Shown: piece by piece, positions 19,401 to 27,311 of the stretch | Position numbering within the stretch: position 1 is the stretch's first letter | Layout of the letters: every line of letters starts with the position of its first letter | Translations under genes and position numbers: made by a program | Assembly (NCBI GenBank): GCA_025937785.1 | Contig: JAICQQ010000031.1 | Span: forward strand, 1-56,965 | DNA from: Polyangiaceae bacterium | GTDB lineage: Bacteria > Myxococcota_A > Polyangia > Polyangiales > Polyangiaceae | Direction of reading: 5' to 3' | DNA length: 56,965 bases | The notes under the pieces: model-generated | Seen by the model: only the letters and a program-made list of their open reading frames with translations | What the model was told of the DNA's origin: nothing | Databases searched by the model: none

Positions 19401-22400
19401 CTCGAAGCGTCCCTGCGCGTTCAGCGCCAGCACCGCTCGCCCGAGCGCCCAACGCGCGTGAGGAGTCTGCTTCAGCAGGTTCAGAAGCGCCGGCAACAAC
19501 ACGGCGCTGTCGCCGAACCACTGCTCGTGAAATGCGAGCATGCGCTGACCCAGCGTAGCTACCAGGTCCTGCGACAGATCTTTCGCGAGCGCCCGCTCGT
19601 AAGCTCGTGCTACGGGCTCCGGAAGTTCGAGGTCGTGGGCCAGCTGTTCCGCGCGATCCCACAGCTCGAGTGCATCCGGCAGCTCGGAGGCTGCGGAGCA
19701 GGCGAGCTTCAGCGCCTCGGCCCCCTGTCTCAGGGCGATCAGCTGGTCGTACCAGGCCTGGCGCTCGACTCGAAGTTCGTCGCCACCGGCAAGCGCCGCC
19801 AGCATGCGTTCGAGCACGACCTCGCGTTCGGGCAGCCGCTCGAGCACGGAGGCGAGCGCTCGGGCGGCCAGCACGCGTTCCAACGGAGACGCCAACCCGT
19901 CGAGGGCCAGCGTGAGGCCGAGCTGGGTCTCTGGATGTGCCGCGAGCAGCGCCGTCAGTTCGGCGTATCCCTCCTCGGGTCGGGCCAGCTCGCCGATGAG
20001 CAGCGCTGCGATGCGGTTCCGTACTCCGGGTTTCTCGTCGAGGGGAGCGACGGATTCGAGCTGGCGCAGCGTTTCGAGGGCGCCTTCGTAGGCGCCGCAC
20101 TGGAGCTTCAAGCGTGCCACCCGCTCCAGGGCGCGACGTTCGCCGGCGTGCGCCTCTATCAAGCGATCGTAGACCGCGATCGCGGCCGCGGGATCGGCGA
20201 ACTCTTCTTCTTCGACGCGCGCCCACTCGAGCAACACCTCGACCGGATCGGCCACCGACCGCGCGCGCCGTTCGAAGAGCCAGCGCTGGTCGTCGGCGCG
20301 ATCATCGTCGAGCGGCCAGCGCCGGATGAACTGCTCGAAGTCCGCCTCGTCTCCGGGGTCGCCGAACGCCTCGCAGAGCCCGCGAAAGGCTTGAGAAGCA
20401 GCGAGACGTTGCTCGGGCGCCGCAGCCAACGCGCGCGCCTTCGCCGCCATCAAGGGGCGCCGTAGCGCTGGGTCCAGCGCGCTGACTTCGAGGACGTCGT
20501 CCACCACCGCCGCGTAGCGAGCAGCCGTGCCTTCGTGAGCGCGCTCCCCCAGCTCGATCACGAAGCTGGCAGCACGCCCGGGGTCATTGGCGATCATGGG
20601 GGTCACCCCCATCGAGATCCGATCCCAGTCGCCCGTCTGCACGCAGAAACGCACGAACTCGGTGGCGGCTTCGTGATCCCCGGGGCAAAGCTCCAAGGCT
20701 CGTTCGAAGAGCCCCTTGGCATACTCGCGTTCCTCGTCGATCGAAAGGACCGCGCGAGCGGCGCGCTTGAACGCTTCCGCTCCAGCACTGGCGTCACCGA
20801 GTCGATCACTCAAGAGCATGCCCAGGCGCTCGAGCTCCCGCGCGCGAGCGGCCTCGTCCGTCGCGGCTTCGATGCGGCGTTCTTGCACCCGTCGCAGCAA
20901 CGCCGGGCTACCGTGCCGGTCTGCCAGGTCGGCGATCGCGTCGAGTTGGTCTCCGGTCAGGCTGCCCGTGTCCAGCAACTTGTGGCACAGGTCGACGGCT
21001 CGCGTCGGATCCCCGGAGTCAGCGCGCAGCATCGCCAGCGAGAACTCCGCGTGCAGCCGCTCGGCGCCCGCGAATACCGCGATGGCCCGTTCGAGCTCGA
21101 CCGCCAAGGCAGCCGGGTCCGTCGCCTGGTAGATTTCGACCAGGGCGCGATGCGCCTCGCGATCGTCCGGCGCTCGTTCGATCACGTCGTGATAGGCGCG
21201 CGCGGCCGCTTCGAAATCACCCAGCACCTTCTGGTGGATGCTGGCGATCGCCCCCATCACGCGGCACCAGCTCTGCACGTTCTCTTCGACGTCGATCAGC
21301 GACAACTCGAGATAGGCCACGCGCTGGGCACCCGTGATGCCTTGCTTGGCGCGCAGTGCATCGAGGCCGAGCGCCAAGTCCGCCGCCGACGGATCGTACA
21401 TCAACGCCTTCTCGTACACCGCGCTCGCAGCGTCGAAGTTCCCGGCCTGGGTCAGGGCGAGCCCCGCGTCACGCGCGAGCATGAATAGCTCGGGACCGTC
21501 GATGTCCTGGTCGCCGAGCGCGGCCGCCAGCACTCGTGCTTTGAGCGGCCACGACTCTTCTGGTGTTTCGACGCTGCGAATGCGCTCGAGCCAAGCCAGG
21601 ACTGCCGCGCGGTCGTCCGCCGTCACCTCCTCGAGCACGCGCCCGGCCAACGCCAGGGCGCGCTTCGGATCGGGATGCCGATCCCGGAACAGCTCGAACA
21701 GCTCGATGTCGGCCGCCCTGCGGGCGTCGGGGTCACTCGCAAGCTCGGAGCGCACCGCCAGGACATCGGCCAACAGCGGGTCGTTGCCCGTGCGGCGCGC
21801 GACGCCCTCCAAGATGCCAGCAGCGTCCAGGCGACAGTTACCTCGGGCCATCGCCTCCGCCAGCGCGCCGAGGGCGCGGGGCTCGTTCGGCCACGCCTCG
21901 AGCGCTCGCTGGAAGCTGGGGAGCGCGAGCTCCGGGTGGGCAAGCTCGCGCAACTCCAACTCGCCGGCGCGCGCCCAGAGCGTCGCTGCGTCGGCGCCTT
22001 CCAGACACTCGGCGGCGCTGCGCAAGAACTCGCGCAGCTCTTGCACGAGCCCTAGTGTTTCGAGCAGGCTGGCGACGCGCGCTGCGCCGTCCGCGCGCTG
22101 CCTGAAGCGTTCGTGGTACTGCTTCCAGCGGCTCAGCGCGAGCGCGGGATCGCCTGACGCCAGCTCGAACAGTTCTGCGGCTTTGTAGGCAAAAACCGCC
22201 GCAGCCTCGGGATCCGTGGCGAGCTCGGAGCGACGCTCCCAAACGCGCCCTCGACCCGCCTCGTCGCCCGTGCGCTCACACAGCTGCTCGAGCTCGTCGA
22301 GCACGCCGGCCGCCTCGGGTGCGTCGAGCAAAGCCACCCAAGCGGTCTTCTTCAGCGAGTCGGAGAGATCCATACCTTCCGCCCGCGCGAGTTCGAGCAG

Positions 22401-23504
22401 CTGCCTCGCGGCGTCGTGCCGCTGCGTCGCAGCGCTGGCATTCGCGGCGATGGCGCTCAAACACAGCACGCGTTCGCTCGGAGCGAGCCCCGGGAACGAC
22501 TCGAAGAGCAGCTCCGCCGCCCCGAGGGCCGAGCTCGTGGCCGCTCCCGCCGTGAGCGAGGCCAGCAACTCTACTTTGGCCTGCTCGGTATCGCCGATGC
22601 GGAGCAGGGTGCGACCGAGGTCCACGCTGACGCGCACGTGCGCGTCGATATCGGTCAGCGTGGCGAGCGCGCGTTTGATACGCCGTGCTGCGTCGGGCAA
22701 GCGATTCAGAGCGCCGCAGATCGCGAGGTAGCGCGCGCGCGCTTCGTCGTGCGACGGATCGCGTGAAACCAGCGGCTCGAGCAGCTCCATCGCACCTTCG
22801 GTGTCGTCGAGAAAATCTTGGCGAAGCGCCGCCAGGCGGCTCTGCACCTCGGTGAGTCGAGCCCCGCGTGCGACCTCGAGCTCACGCGTGAGTACGCTGA
22901 GCTCTTGCGAGGATTTCCCCAAGCGCTGGTACGCGAGCGCCAGCGGCCCGCCCAGGTGCATCACCAAGCCGCGCGTGGCGAGCAGTTCTTCGGCCTGCTC
23001 CAACCAGGCCGGGTCGGGATCGTCGCCCGAAAGCAGTGCGCCGAGCTGCCGCGCCGCGTGGACTTTATCGTCGACCTTGTCACGGTAAAGCTCGTAGAGC
23101 TCCTGGCCCAGCTCCCGTGCGCGCGCCGCGTTGAGGCTTCCGGACCGCTGAAACAGATCCTCGAGCAGCCGGATCAGCTCGCGGTGTTTCTCGGTCGACT
23201 CGTAGTAGGTGCGCACGGCGTCGAACGCGTCGCCGTCTTCCGGATCCAAGCGCACCAACTCGTGCAGCAACCAGGAGACCTGCTCCTGACTCTCGGCCAA
23301 CTGCGCGAGCGCTTGCACGCCGCGGCGCAGGCGCTCTGCGCTCGCCTTGGGGTCCGATTCTTGCGCGGCATAGCTGAGGTAGAGCCGCGCCAGCTTGACG
23401 GCATCGCGAGCTTCCAGAAAAGACTGCTCGAATACTTCGAACTTCTTGGGATCGATTGCGGGAAGCAGGCTGCTGCGACTGGGTCGTGCGGAGGAGTCCG
23501 TCAT
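13416..23504 (-). CDS. giant (3362 residue) TPR-repeat protein
   Basis: One uninterrupted frame of more than 10 kb. The product is an Ala/Leu/Glu/Arg-rich alpha-helical solenoid made almost entirely of TPR-like helix pairs, with recurring features such as A..YE..LE..P....AL..LA.L and D..RA..L..LL. No signal peptide, transmembrane segment or catalytic motif is visible, so it should be a cytoplasmic scaffold. The N-terminus begins MTDSSARPSRSSLLPAIDPK and enters helices by residue 20. The only ATG that keeps the whole frame is at 23504 and its ribosome-binding site is weak. It is first gene of an operon with two small paralogous proteins. A 600-base gene-poor region upstream probably holds the promoter. 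Similar long TPR proteins occur in myxobacteria without known function. Confidence 0.88.
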   Translation of the reverse strand: MTDSSARPSRSSLLPAIDPKKFEVFEQSFLEARDAVKLARLYLSYAAQESDPKASAERLRRGVQALAQLAESQEQVSWLLHELVRLDPEDGDAFDAVRTYYESTEKHRELIRLLEDLFQRSGSLNAARARELGQELYELYRDKVDDKVHAARQLGALLSGDDPDPAWLEQAEELLATRGLVMHLGGPLALAYQRLGKSSQELSVLTRELEVARGARLTEVQSRLAALRQDFLDDTEGAMELLEPLVSRDPSHDEARARYLAICGALNRLPDAARRIKRALATLTDIDAHVRVSVDLGRTLLRIGDTEQAKVELLASLTAGAATSSALGAAELLFESFPGLAPSERVLCLSAIAANASAATQRHDAARQLLELARAEGMDLSDSLKKTAWVALLDAPEAAGVLDELEQLCERTGDEAGRGRVWERRSELATDPEAAAVFAYKAAELFELASGDPALALSRWKQYHERFRQRADGAARVASLLETLGLVQELREFLRSAAECLEGADAATLWARAGELELRELAHPELALPSFQRALEAWPNEPRALGALAEAMARGNCRLDAAGILEGVARRTGNDPLLADVLAVRSELASDPDARRAADIELFELFRDRHPDPKRALALAGRVLEEVTADDRAAVLAWLERIRSVETPEESWPLKARVLAAALGDQDIDGPELFMLARDAGLALTQAGNFDAASAVYEKALMYDPSAADLALGLDALRAKQGITGAQRVAYLELSLIDVEENVQSWCRVMGAIASIHQKVLGDFEAAARAYHDVIERAPDDREAHRALVEIYQATDPAALAVELERAIAVFAGAERLHAEFSLAMLRADSGDPTRAVDLCHKLLDTGSLTGDQLDAIADLADRHGSPALLRRVQERRIEAATDEAARARELERLGMLLSDRLGDASAGAEAFKRAARAVLSIDEEREYAKGLFERALELCPGDHEAATEFVRFCVQTGDWDRISMGVTPMIANDPGRAASFVIELGERAHEGTAARYAAVVDDVLEVSALDPALRRPLMAAKARALAAAPEQRLAASQAFRGLCEAFGDPGDEADFEQFIRRWPLDDDRADDQRWLFERRARSVADPVEVLLEWARVEEEEFADPAAAIAVYDRLIEAHAGERRALERVARLKLQCGAYEGALETLRQLESVAPLDEKPGVRNRIAALLIGELARPEEGYAELTALLAAHPETQLGLTLALDGLASPLERVLAARALASVLERLPEREVVLERMLAALAGGDELRVERQAWYDQLIALRQGAEALKLACSAASELPDALELWDRAEQLAHDLELPEPVARAYERALAKDLSQDLVATLGQRMLAFHEQWFGDSAVLLPALLNLLKQTPHARWALGRAVLALNAQGRFEEVFGLFDAAITYAPEGEERIGLLDEAALTAKDLANDPERAIQYLEQLVELKPEDARAQSTLERLYKRCGHTRKLIDLLTKRLADLSGPELIAMLDQIACRWLELDHADEALTCVRQILDLEPESERACQIMERVLGTEDFADAAVVVSSELTETREQAAELLKATYQRMGRLSDVVRIAETELEFLDDKARRGQVLREIVAAKLGDLGDRLGAFTSLSKLVQLEPASKEPRRQLRELAKELAEPRRYAEILVRAAENSPVECELFLEAALVYAADLSDRSRETELFERVLQLASDDATVLVAARALDRLLSSTEDVDHHCEVLERLAGVEAEPAARRDALVRAAKIAADALGDWERAAKNWREVLSFAADDQEALDGLAMVLLGAKQWVDVIPVLEARAALLTGDRARADHVLIARTYAERLADNSKAIDRWQLVRERFGSDDESFSVLARLLEAEARWEALAELLSSEAAASEGERRALLLVQLASVRRDHLGDFAGALDAFVSAREWRDAVSIIESADTPERAAELTDSLRVVAIERWYAGDELAEDAAYWAIKSRAQQLLDLGEGEAGSKSRRRKQGSPEQQAFRLLNEAVELPFSVSRRRSLQRSAALVSADALHRPEGALEIFRRMFEEDVTDSAAIKSVTKYSELLEQAGRHVDRAELWERIGRALVRTGDEEGARSYFEHAGKLWEQLEEAPLAIAAHQRASELNSVPSLEALARLYSARGDRYAALEALERVCDLSQGEALAACAVAVIERCLELGERHRARTRLELTVQRLPNVLSLRARLAELYREEEAHQGLATLLVGEVPLRSTAEERLALLTEAAHLFQEKVGNPAAAIPLWAQAGALAPDDQELKLALASAQSRAGLHESAMLALRELIDAYGVRRPKTRARAHQTLGQALARAGKDSEALAELALAAEISATDASLLFEFGTAALAAHELERAEQTLRASLLLLHRPATDAALGVSRADVYLSLSEVAAAKGERLATKDFLESAFEIALEGPDEASQLEACLKARGKDELLKRALESRLTRAASDVDKIAALAELTGVYARLDDKEARAAAVSNHADRLQSAIGTVEKYAASWLQLARVYAWLGDDKKEIEALEAYLGALPRSEYRARHAEAAYRVAEARIAERIAADQALDLLQRAIALDPAPERRDALLERALSAYPNHAGFARAAVRAARMSGRENQLAGALTHLAALPDATLEEGRAAVRQCAYVGNGTLLERTTSALLQRSDLDGEMRYYLREQLAQHYQAAGRYAEAFDLTLALADEVDTAERHGLLQRAVALIEQGLADDRRAALVYRRLLSERPDDRSVWEPLFATYLRLGDHTELKEIIEQTLPKVRGADRGALRLAQAKLLLTDDSDVDAAVATLEKALDEDPGQREAAELLAETLERLGRLDELVSVFEAQLAAARAINDKPTVVALSLRVGVLLERAQRPRDAVRTYEALLLEFPEHLQALRALAALADLAPSSDPVATLRRLLALESPDRVGAVALELHARVLEQGDARGAVEVLEAGFEKAPADEALRRRLVDAYAQVYDVEAAAGVLTRAVLARPRDAELLFEAVDAWVSAGQSERGLALLEQRLVERPADATLHFKRAELLQALERDEEALAALERAHDESGAYGAELIRALEVLSQKKGRPESDVLILRLADLLEKHEQDSAARQQLRTLLLDSPDNADALSRLARLAEKQADPDDAIHAYRGLLRLEQGDGLVRIAFKLIGVAEKLGRLNDVLDDLERVRERLPDHERLRDRIRAVYEKCGETRRLADVLVDDAARSEALETKALLLAQAARLVIDTDPARAEQYLEQAERAHSSSDSGVLLARLRAMRGQRDEAIAELEQLARAADARKPAARVAAFWELAQLYLREDQICEAFDALVQAQKLERRNGEVALTLGMLALDLDDEKTAGRALRSVTAMKDRTGTSLDAHGARSSERSKAYFLLGNLARKKGDTSAARRMAQKAMGEDPDNPDARLLLEALQ

Positions 23505-24118
23505 CTTGGAATGCCTGAAGGCGGGGCCGGCGAAGAAACTCGAGGAGTCCTGTTGCCGCCCAGCGCCGGCCGAGAGTTAAGAAACAAAGTTACAACATTT
23601 GCCCGGCTCCGTTCCTAGCATTCGAGCGAAATGCGGAGGCGCGCTCGCTGCGTGAAAAATTGGTCTGTGAACGCTGAAAGCGATCACTTCTGTGTCGACG
23701 CCGCGAAGCGCACGAATTCGTTCGAAGATGCAAAATCGGCTCGAGCGCACGCTTTCGACGGTTTCTCGCACCCACGGCGGCGTTACGGGCGTTCAACCTA
23801 CACCGACCGCACGTCGACTCTCCCGATCCATGTCTCACTCTGGGGGTCTGAGTGATTTCTCGTGTACCTCTTGCGACGAAACGGCAACCTGGCGCGAGCT
23901 CCGATTGTTTCGATGTTGCCGCTGCGCACCTGGACAGGACGACCGAACGAAGGCGGGGCAATGGTGAGCAGCTTGAAAAATTGTAGAACGGAATTCGTGA
24001 TACATCGGGGCCGAAGCGGCCGCGTTGTGTTTCACGTTGTCGTTGACAGCGCCCCGAACGAAGCTGCTCCTCGCGCGTCGCAGAGTGCGCAGGTCGTCGC
24101 CAAGCGCGCGCCTGGCCG
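23505..24118. other. 614-base gene-free region upstream of the giant TPR operon
   Basis: Open frames here on both strands show no conserved motif and no ribosome-binding site. The composition is visibly less GC-rich than the flanking genes. It must contain the promoter of the giant TPR gene and the 3' region of the lipoprotein gene; no specific promoter, operator or terminator could be identified with confidence. Confidence 0.5.
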
Positions 24119-24667
24119 TCAGCGCTCGACTTCGATGGTCGCTTCCGCATCCTCCGGCGCAACGCTTCCCTCGCCGAAGGTTTCTGCTGTCGCTTCCCAA
24201 CGCATGAAGAGGCCTTCCTTGGGGACGTCTGCGCTGTCGAGCACGCGCAAGGACAGCGTGGCTTCCTCCTTCGAGCAGCGCTCGCCAGGACACGTCACAC
24301 TCAACAAGCCGCCCACCCCGGGCAGCGTGATGAGCGAGTGGCCATCATCCATGACCAGCTCGGCCGCCACCAGGCTACCGTCGCCCGATCCGCTGTCGGA
24401 GCCGTCGAGAGGAATGCCGAGATCGGGGTCCTTCGCGGGATCTTGCTTCACGCGGCCCGGCAGGCTCACGAAGGCGTTGGCGCGCCCCGCGTAGGTAGTG
24501 TCGACGGTGAACACGATGGTCGCTTCGTCCTCTGATGCGAGCAGTGTCACGCTGCCGTCGACCGGTTCGCTTTCCACGCTCCAGTTGCCGGGGCCGCAAC
24601 CCGCGGCGAGCGAACTTGCCATCGCAGCCGCGATCGCGCCAACCCTGCGATTGCGCCGTGCCCGCAT
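24119..24667 (-). CDS. hypothetical lipoprotein
   Basis: A 182-residue protein. The N-terminus is Arg-rich, then hydrophobic, ending in a lipobox (LAAGC, C24), so it should be lipidated. The mature part reads as a beta-sandwich (ATIVFTVDTTYAGRANAFVSL, SLVAAELVMDDGHSLITL, ATLSLRVLDSADVPKEGLFM), with two Cys (CPGERC) in the middle likely to form a disulfide. It starts three bases after the fabF stop codon and is thus translationally linked to it. No family is recognised; the link with fatty-acid synthesis may be only positional. Confidence 0.75.
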   Translation of the reverse strand: MRARRNRRVGAIAAAMASSLAAGCGPGNWSVESEPVDGSVTLLASEDEATIVFTVDTTYAGRANAFVSLPGRVKQDPAKDPDLGIPLDGSDSGSGDGSLVAAELVMDDGHSLITLPGVGGLLSVTCPGERCSKEEATLSLRVLDSADVPKEGLFMRWEATAETFGEGSVAPEDAEATIEVER

Positions 24668-24670
24668 GCG

Positions 24671-25906
24671 TCAGCTCGGGCGCTTGAAGATCAACGTCGC
24701 GTTGGTGCCGCCGAAGCCGAAGGAATTGTTCATGACCGCGTTCACGGAGGCTTCGCGCGCGGAACCTCGCACGATGTCGACGCCTTCGGCATCCGGATCC
24801 AGCTTTTCCAAATTGATGGTGGGGGGCACGACCCCGTTCGAGAGCGAGAGTACGCACAGCACCGATTCGAGCGCACCGGCGGCACCGAGCAGGTGCCCCG
24901 TCATCGACTTGGTGGCTGAAACCATCGGGCCCGAGCCGGCGCCGAACACGTTGCGGATCGCCAACAGCTCGTTACGATCGCCGACGTCCGTCGACGTAGC
25001 GTGAGCGTTCAGGTAGTCGATGTCTTCGGGGTTCAGCTTGGCCTCCGCGAGCGCCAGCCGCATCGAGCGCTGCGCCCCCTCACCTTCGGGTGCCGGGTTC
25101 GTCATGTGGTGCGCGTCCGCAGTCGAGCCGTACCCGACGACCTCGGCCAAGATCGTAGCGCCGCGCGCGAGCGCGTACTGTCGCTCTTCGAGCATCACCA
25201 GCGCTGCACCCTCGGCGATCACGAAACCGTCGCGATCGACGTCGTAGGGTCTACTGGCTGCCTCCGGCGCATCGTTGCGAGTCGAGAGCGCGCGCATCTG
25301 CGCGAAGCCCGCCACGGCCAGACCGCAGATGGTGGCCTCGGCCCCGCCCGCGAGACACGCGTCGAGCGTGCCGAGTTGGATGGCGCGGAAACCCTCACCG
25401 ATCGCGTGCGCGCCGGAGGCACACGCGCTGGTGGTCGTGTAGCTGGTGCCTTTGAACCCGAAGCGCATCGACAGCTGCCCGGGGGCGAGGTTCGCCAGAC
25501 TGGCCGGGATGAAGTAGGGGGAAATGCGCTTGGGTCCTTTGCTCTGCAGGGTCTGAGCCATCTCTTGGATCAGCCCAAGCCCGCCGAGCCCCACACCGAC
25601 CAGCGTACCTACCCGCTCGGCCTGCGCCTCCGTAGGTTCGATCCCCGACGCCTTCACGGCCATGTCGCCGGCGGCGATGGCATAGTGGATGAAGGTGTCC
25701 ATTTCACGCAGGCGCTTCTTCTCGATGTAGCGCTGCGCATCGAAGTCCCTCACCTCACCCGCGAAGCGCACGCTGTATTCGGAGGCATCGAAACGGGTGA
25801 TGGGGCGAATCCCACTGCGGCCATTCGCGATGGAGTCCCACGTATCGGTCACGCTGTTGCCGCAGGGACAAACGACTCCGAGCCCGGTGATCACAACTCT
25901 ACGCAT
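24671..25906 (-). CDS. fabF: beta-ketoacyl-ACP synthase II
   Basis: A 411-residue condensing enzyme of normal family length. The catalytic triad is complete: C162 in TTSACASG, H302 in NAHATSTD and H338 in SMTGHLLGA; K333 and the NNSFGFGGTN glycine loop are also present. It elongates acyl-ACP with malonyl-ACP in cytoplasmic fatty-acid synthesis. The start ATG at 25906 begins directly at MRRVVITGLG, the standard N-terminus. No acpP, fabG or fabD adjoins it, so it is not the main fab cluster. It could also serve in secondary lipid synthesis, but no PKS domains follow. A lipoprotein gene is coupled downstream. Confidence 0.96.
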   Translation of the reverse strand: MRRVVITGLGVVCPCGNSVTDTWDSIANGRSGIRPITRFDASEYSVRFAGEVRDFDAQRYIEKKRLREMDTFIHYAIAAGDMAVKASGIEPTEAQAERVGTLVGVGLGGLGLIQEMAQTLQSKGPKRISPYFIPASLANLAPGQLSMRFGFKGTSYTTTSACASGAHAIGEGFRAIQLGTLDACLAGGAEATICGLAVAGFAQMRALSTRNDAPEAASRPYDVDRDGFVIAEGAALVMLEERQYALARGATILAEVVGYGSTADAHHMTNPAPEGEGAQRSMRLALAEAKLNPEDIDYLNAHATSTDVGDRNELLAIRNVFGAGSGPMVSATKSMTGHLLGAAGALESVLCVLSLSNGVVPPTINLEKLDPDAEGVDIVRGSAREASVNAVMNNSFGFGGTNATLIFKRPS

Positions 25907-26127
25907 GGCTAGCCTCAGGCGGGTTCATGCTTAGCACATGCCATGACCGCACCAGCGGATTTCCACGAATTTCTGGTGTACGGCGTTGCAGCGTGCCAGC
26001 CAAGTGCGGCGCTGGTTTCACACCTCTCTCCCGCTGCTGTGGTGTGACAGCAACACCCGCCGCATTCTCTTTGCGCGGCAGGACGAACGCCCGTGCAACG
26101 CCGCCTCACGCCACTGCGCGGACTCGG

Positions 26128-27168
26128 TCAAAGGCGTAGCCCCAGGTGGTGGCTCGCCGTGCGTCGGGCGCGACCCAAAGACGGTGATTCCAACACCATC
26201 GCAACGGCGGTGAACATGGCTCCCAGGCCCAAAGCAACGCTCACGACGATCGACCAGCCCGAAGGCAGGCCCAGCCAGCGATCCCCGACACCGAGCACGA
26301 GCAGATGCCCAACATAGCCGACCAGGGCGTGCCGTCCCAAAAGCTCCAAGGGGGCCCAGGCCTTCGACGGGCTGCTCCAGCGCGCGAACGCGACGGCGAC
26401 CAGCGCCACGCCAGCACCATACACCAGCATGCCCTTCGCCGTCTGGTTCCAGAACCATGGGGCGTCCGCGGCGGAGTGCAGCGCGCGGTGCACGTCCACC
26501 AGCGGCCCGGGCAGGCCCCACCCGAGGCTGCCCACGGTCACTCCGAGCACGGCCCACCGCAAGCCGCTCGTCGGGCGCCGCCTGCTCGTCAAGCCGTGGC
26601 ATGCGCCCGCGCACGCGCTGCCCACGAGCGGGAGCGCGGCGCCCGGGCCAGCGTTGACGCCGCTGAGGTGCGCAGCGATCGCTTCCAGCAGCGCAGTGAG
26701 CGCCAACGCTGCCACTGTTCCTCCGATCAGGCCCCAGATCCCCAGGGGCAACAGCGTGCCCAACACCACGATCGCCCAAGCGATCGTCCCCAGCACGTCG
26801 GGCGAAGCCCAAACGTAGGGCGCCGCGACGCCGTACTGCAGCACGAACAGCAGCACGCCGAGCGCATAGAGCGTCGCGGCTCGAAGCAGCGCTCGCGCGT
26901 ACCAAGTCCGCCACGCGGTTCCAGAGTGAGACGCCCGCGCATAGGCTCGCTCGAGGGACCAACCGACGAGCCACAGGAAAGCGACGGAGATTGCCGGTTC
27001 GAACAGGCTCGCTTGGGCACGGAGGCCATCGCCGCCCGCGCCTACCGGCACGACCCGCGTCGTGTGCGTGGCCATCATGGCGAGCACGGTCGCACCGCGG
27101 AACGCATCCATGCCCCGCCTGCGTTCAAGGTTCTTCGCGGGGTCCTGCGTGGAATCCACTGCCGTCAA
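26128..27168 (-). CDS. HGSNAT/DUF1624-like multi-pass membrane acyltransferase
   Basis: About 346 residues with eight to ten hydrophobic segments. The opening (RRRGMDAFRGATVLAMMATHTT) matches the first segment of the heparan-alpha-glucosaminide N-acetyltransferase-like group, in which a conserved Asp-x-x-Arg is followed by a membrane segment and a His. Later segments include YALGVLLFVLQYGVAAPYVW and LLGRHALVGYVGHLLVLGVG. Such proteins transfer acyl groups across the membrane to glycans, but the substrate is unknown here. The start is uncertain: the longest form begins with TTG at 27168, GTG at 27159 is possible, and the ATG at 27111 would leave only M-D-A before the first segment. Divergent from the kinase gene across 143 bases that contain an AT-rich patch near 27240-27290. 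Confidence 0.75.
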   Translation of the reverse strand: MTAVDSTQDPAKNLERRRGMDAFRGATVLAMMATHTTRVVPVGAGGDGLRAQASLFEPAISVAFLWLVGWSLERAYARASHSGTAWRTWYARALLRAATLYALGVLLFVLQYGVAAPYVWASPDVLGTIAWAIVVLGTLLPLGIWGLIGGTVAALALTALLEAIAAHLSGVNAGPGAALPLVGSACAGACHGLTSRRRPTSGLRWAVLGVTVGSLGWGLPGPLVDVHRALHSAADAPWFWNQTAKGMLVYGAGVALVAVAFARWSSPSKAWAPLELLGRHALVGYVGHLLVLGVGDRWLGLPSGWSIVVSVALGLGAMFTAVAMVLESPSLGRARRTASHHLGLRL

Positions 27169-27311
27169 AGTTCTCTGCTCCAGTAACCGAAGCTGCGTCG
27201 CACACGAGCGCCTAGCGTCACCGTCACCCGAGATTAGCGCGGAAATTTACCGCCCCCGCGACAATAAATGTTATCAACGAAAGAGTGCGTATCGAGGCTG
27301 AGTTATCCTGA

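Noticed and set aside
13419..23618. Many open frames on the plus strand opposite the giant TPR gene
   Set aside because: They follow the high-GC codon pattern of the real gene, have no ribosome-binding sites, and encode low-complexity Arg/Ala-rich sequence without motifs.
23590..24494. Frames of 190 (minus) and 210 (plus) residues in and around the gene-free region upstream of the giant TPR gene
   Set aside because: Composition is non-protein-like, there is no conserved motif, and one overlaps the well-supported lipoprotein gene in antisense.
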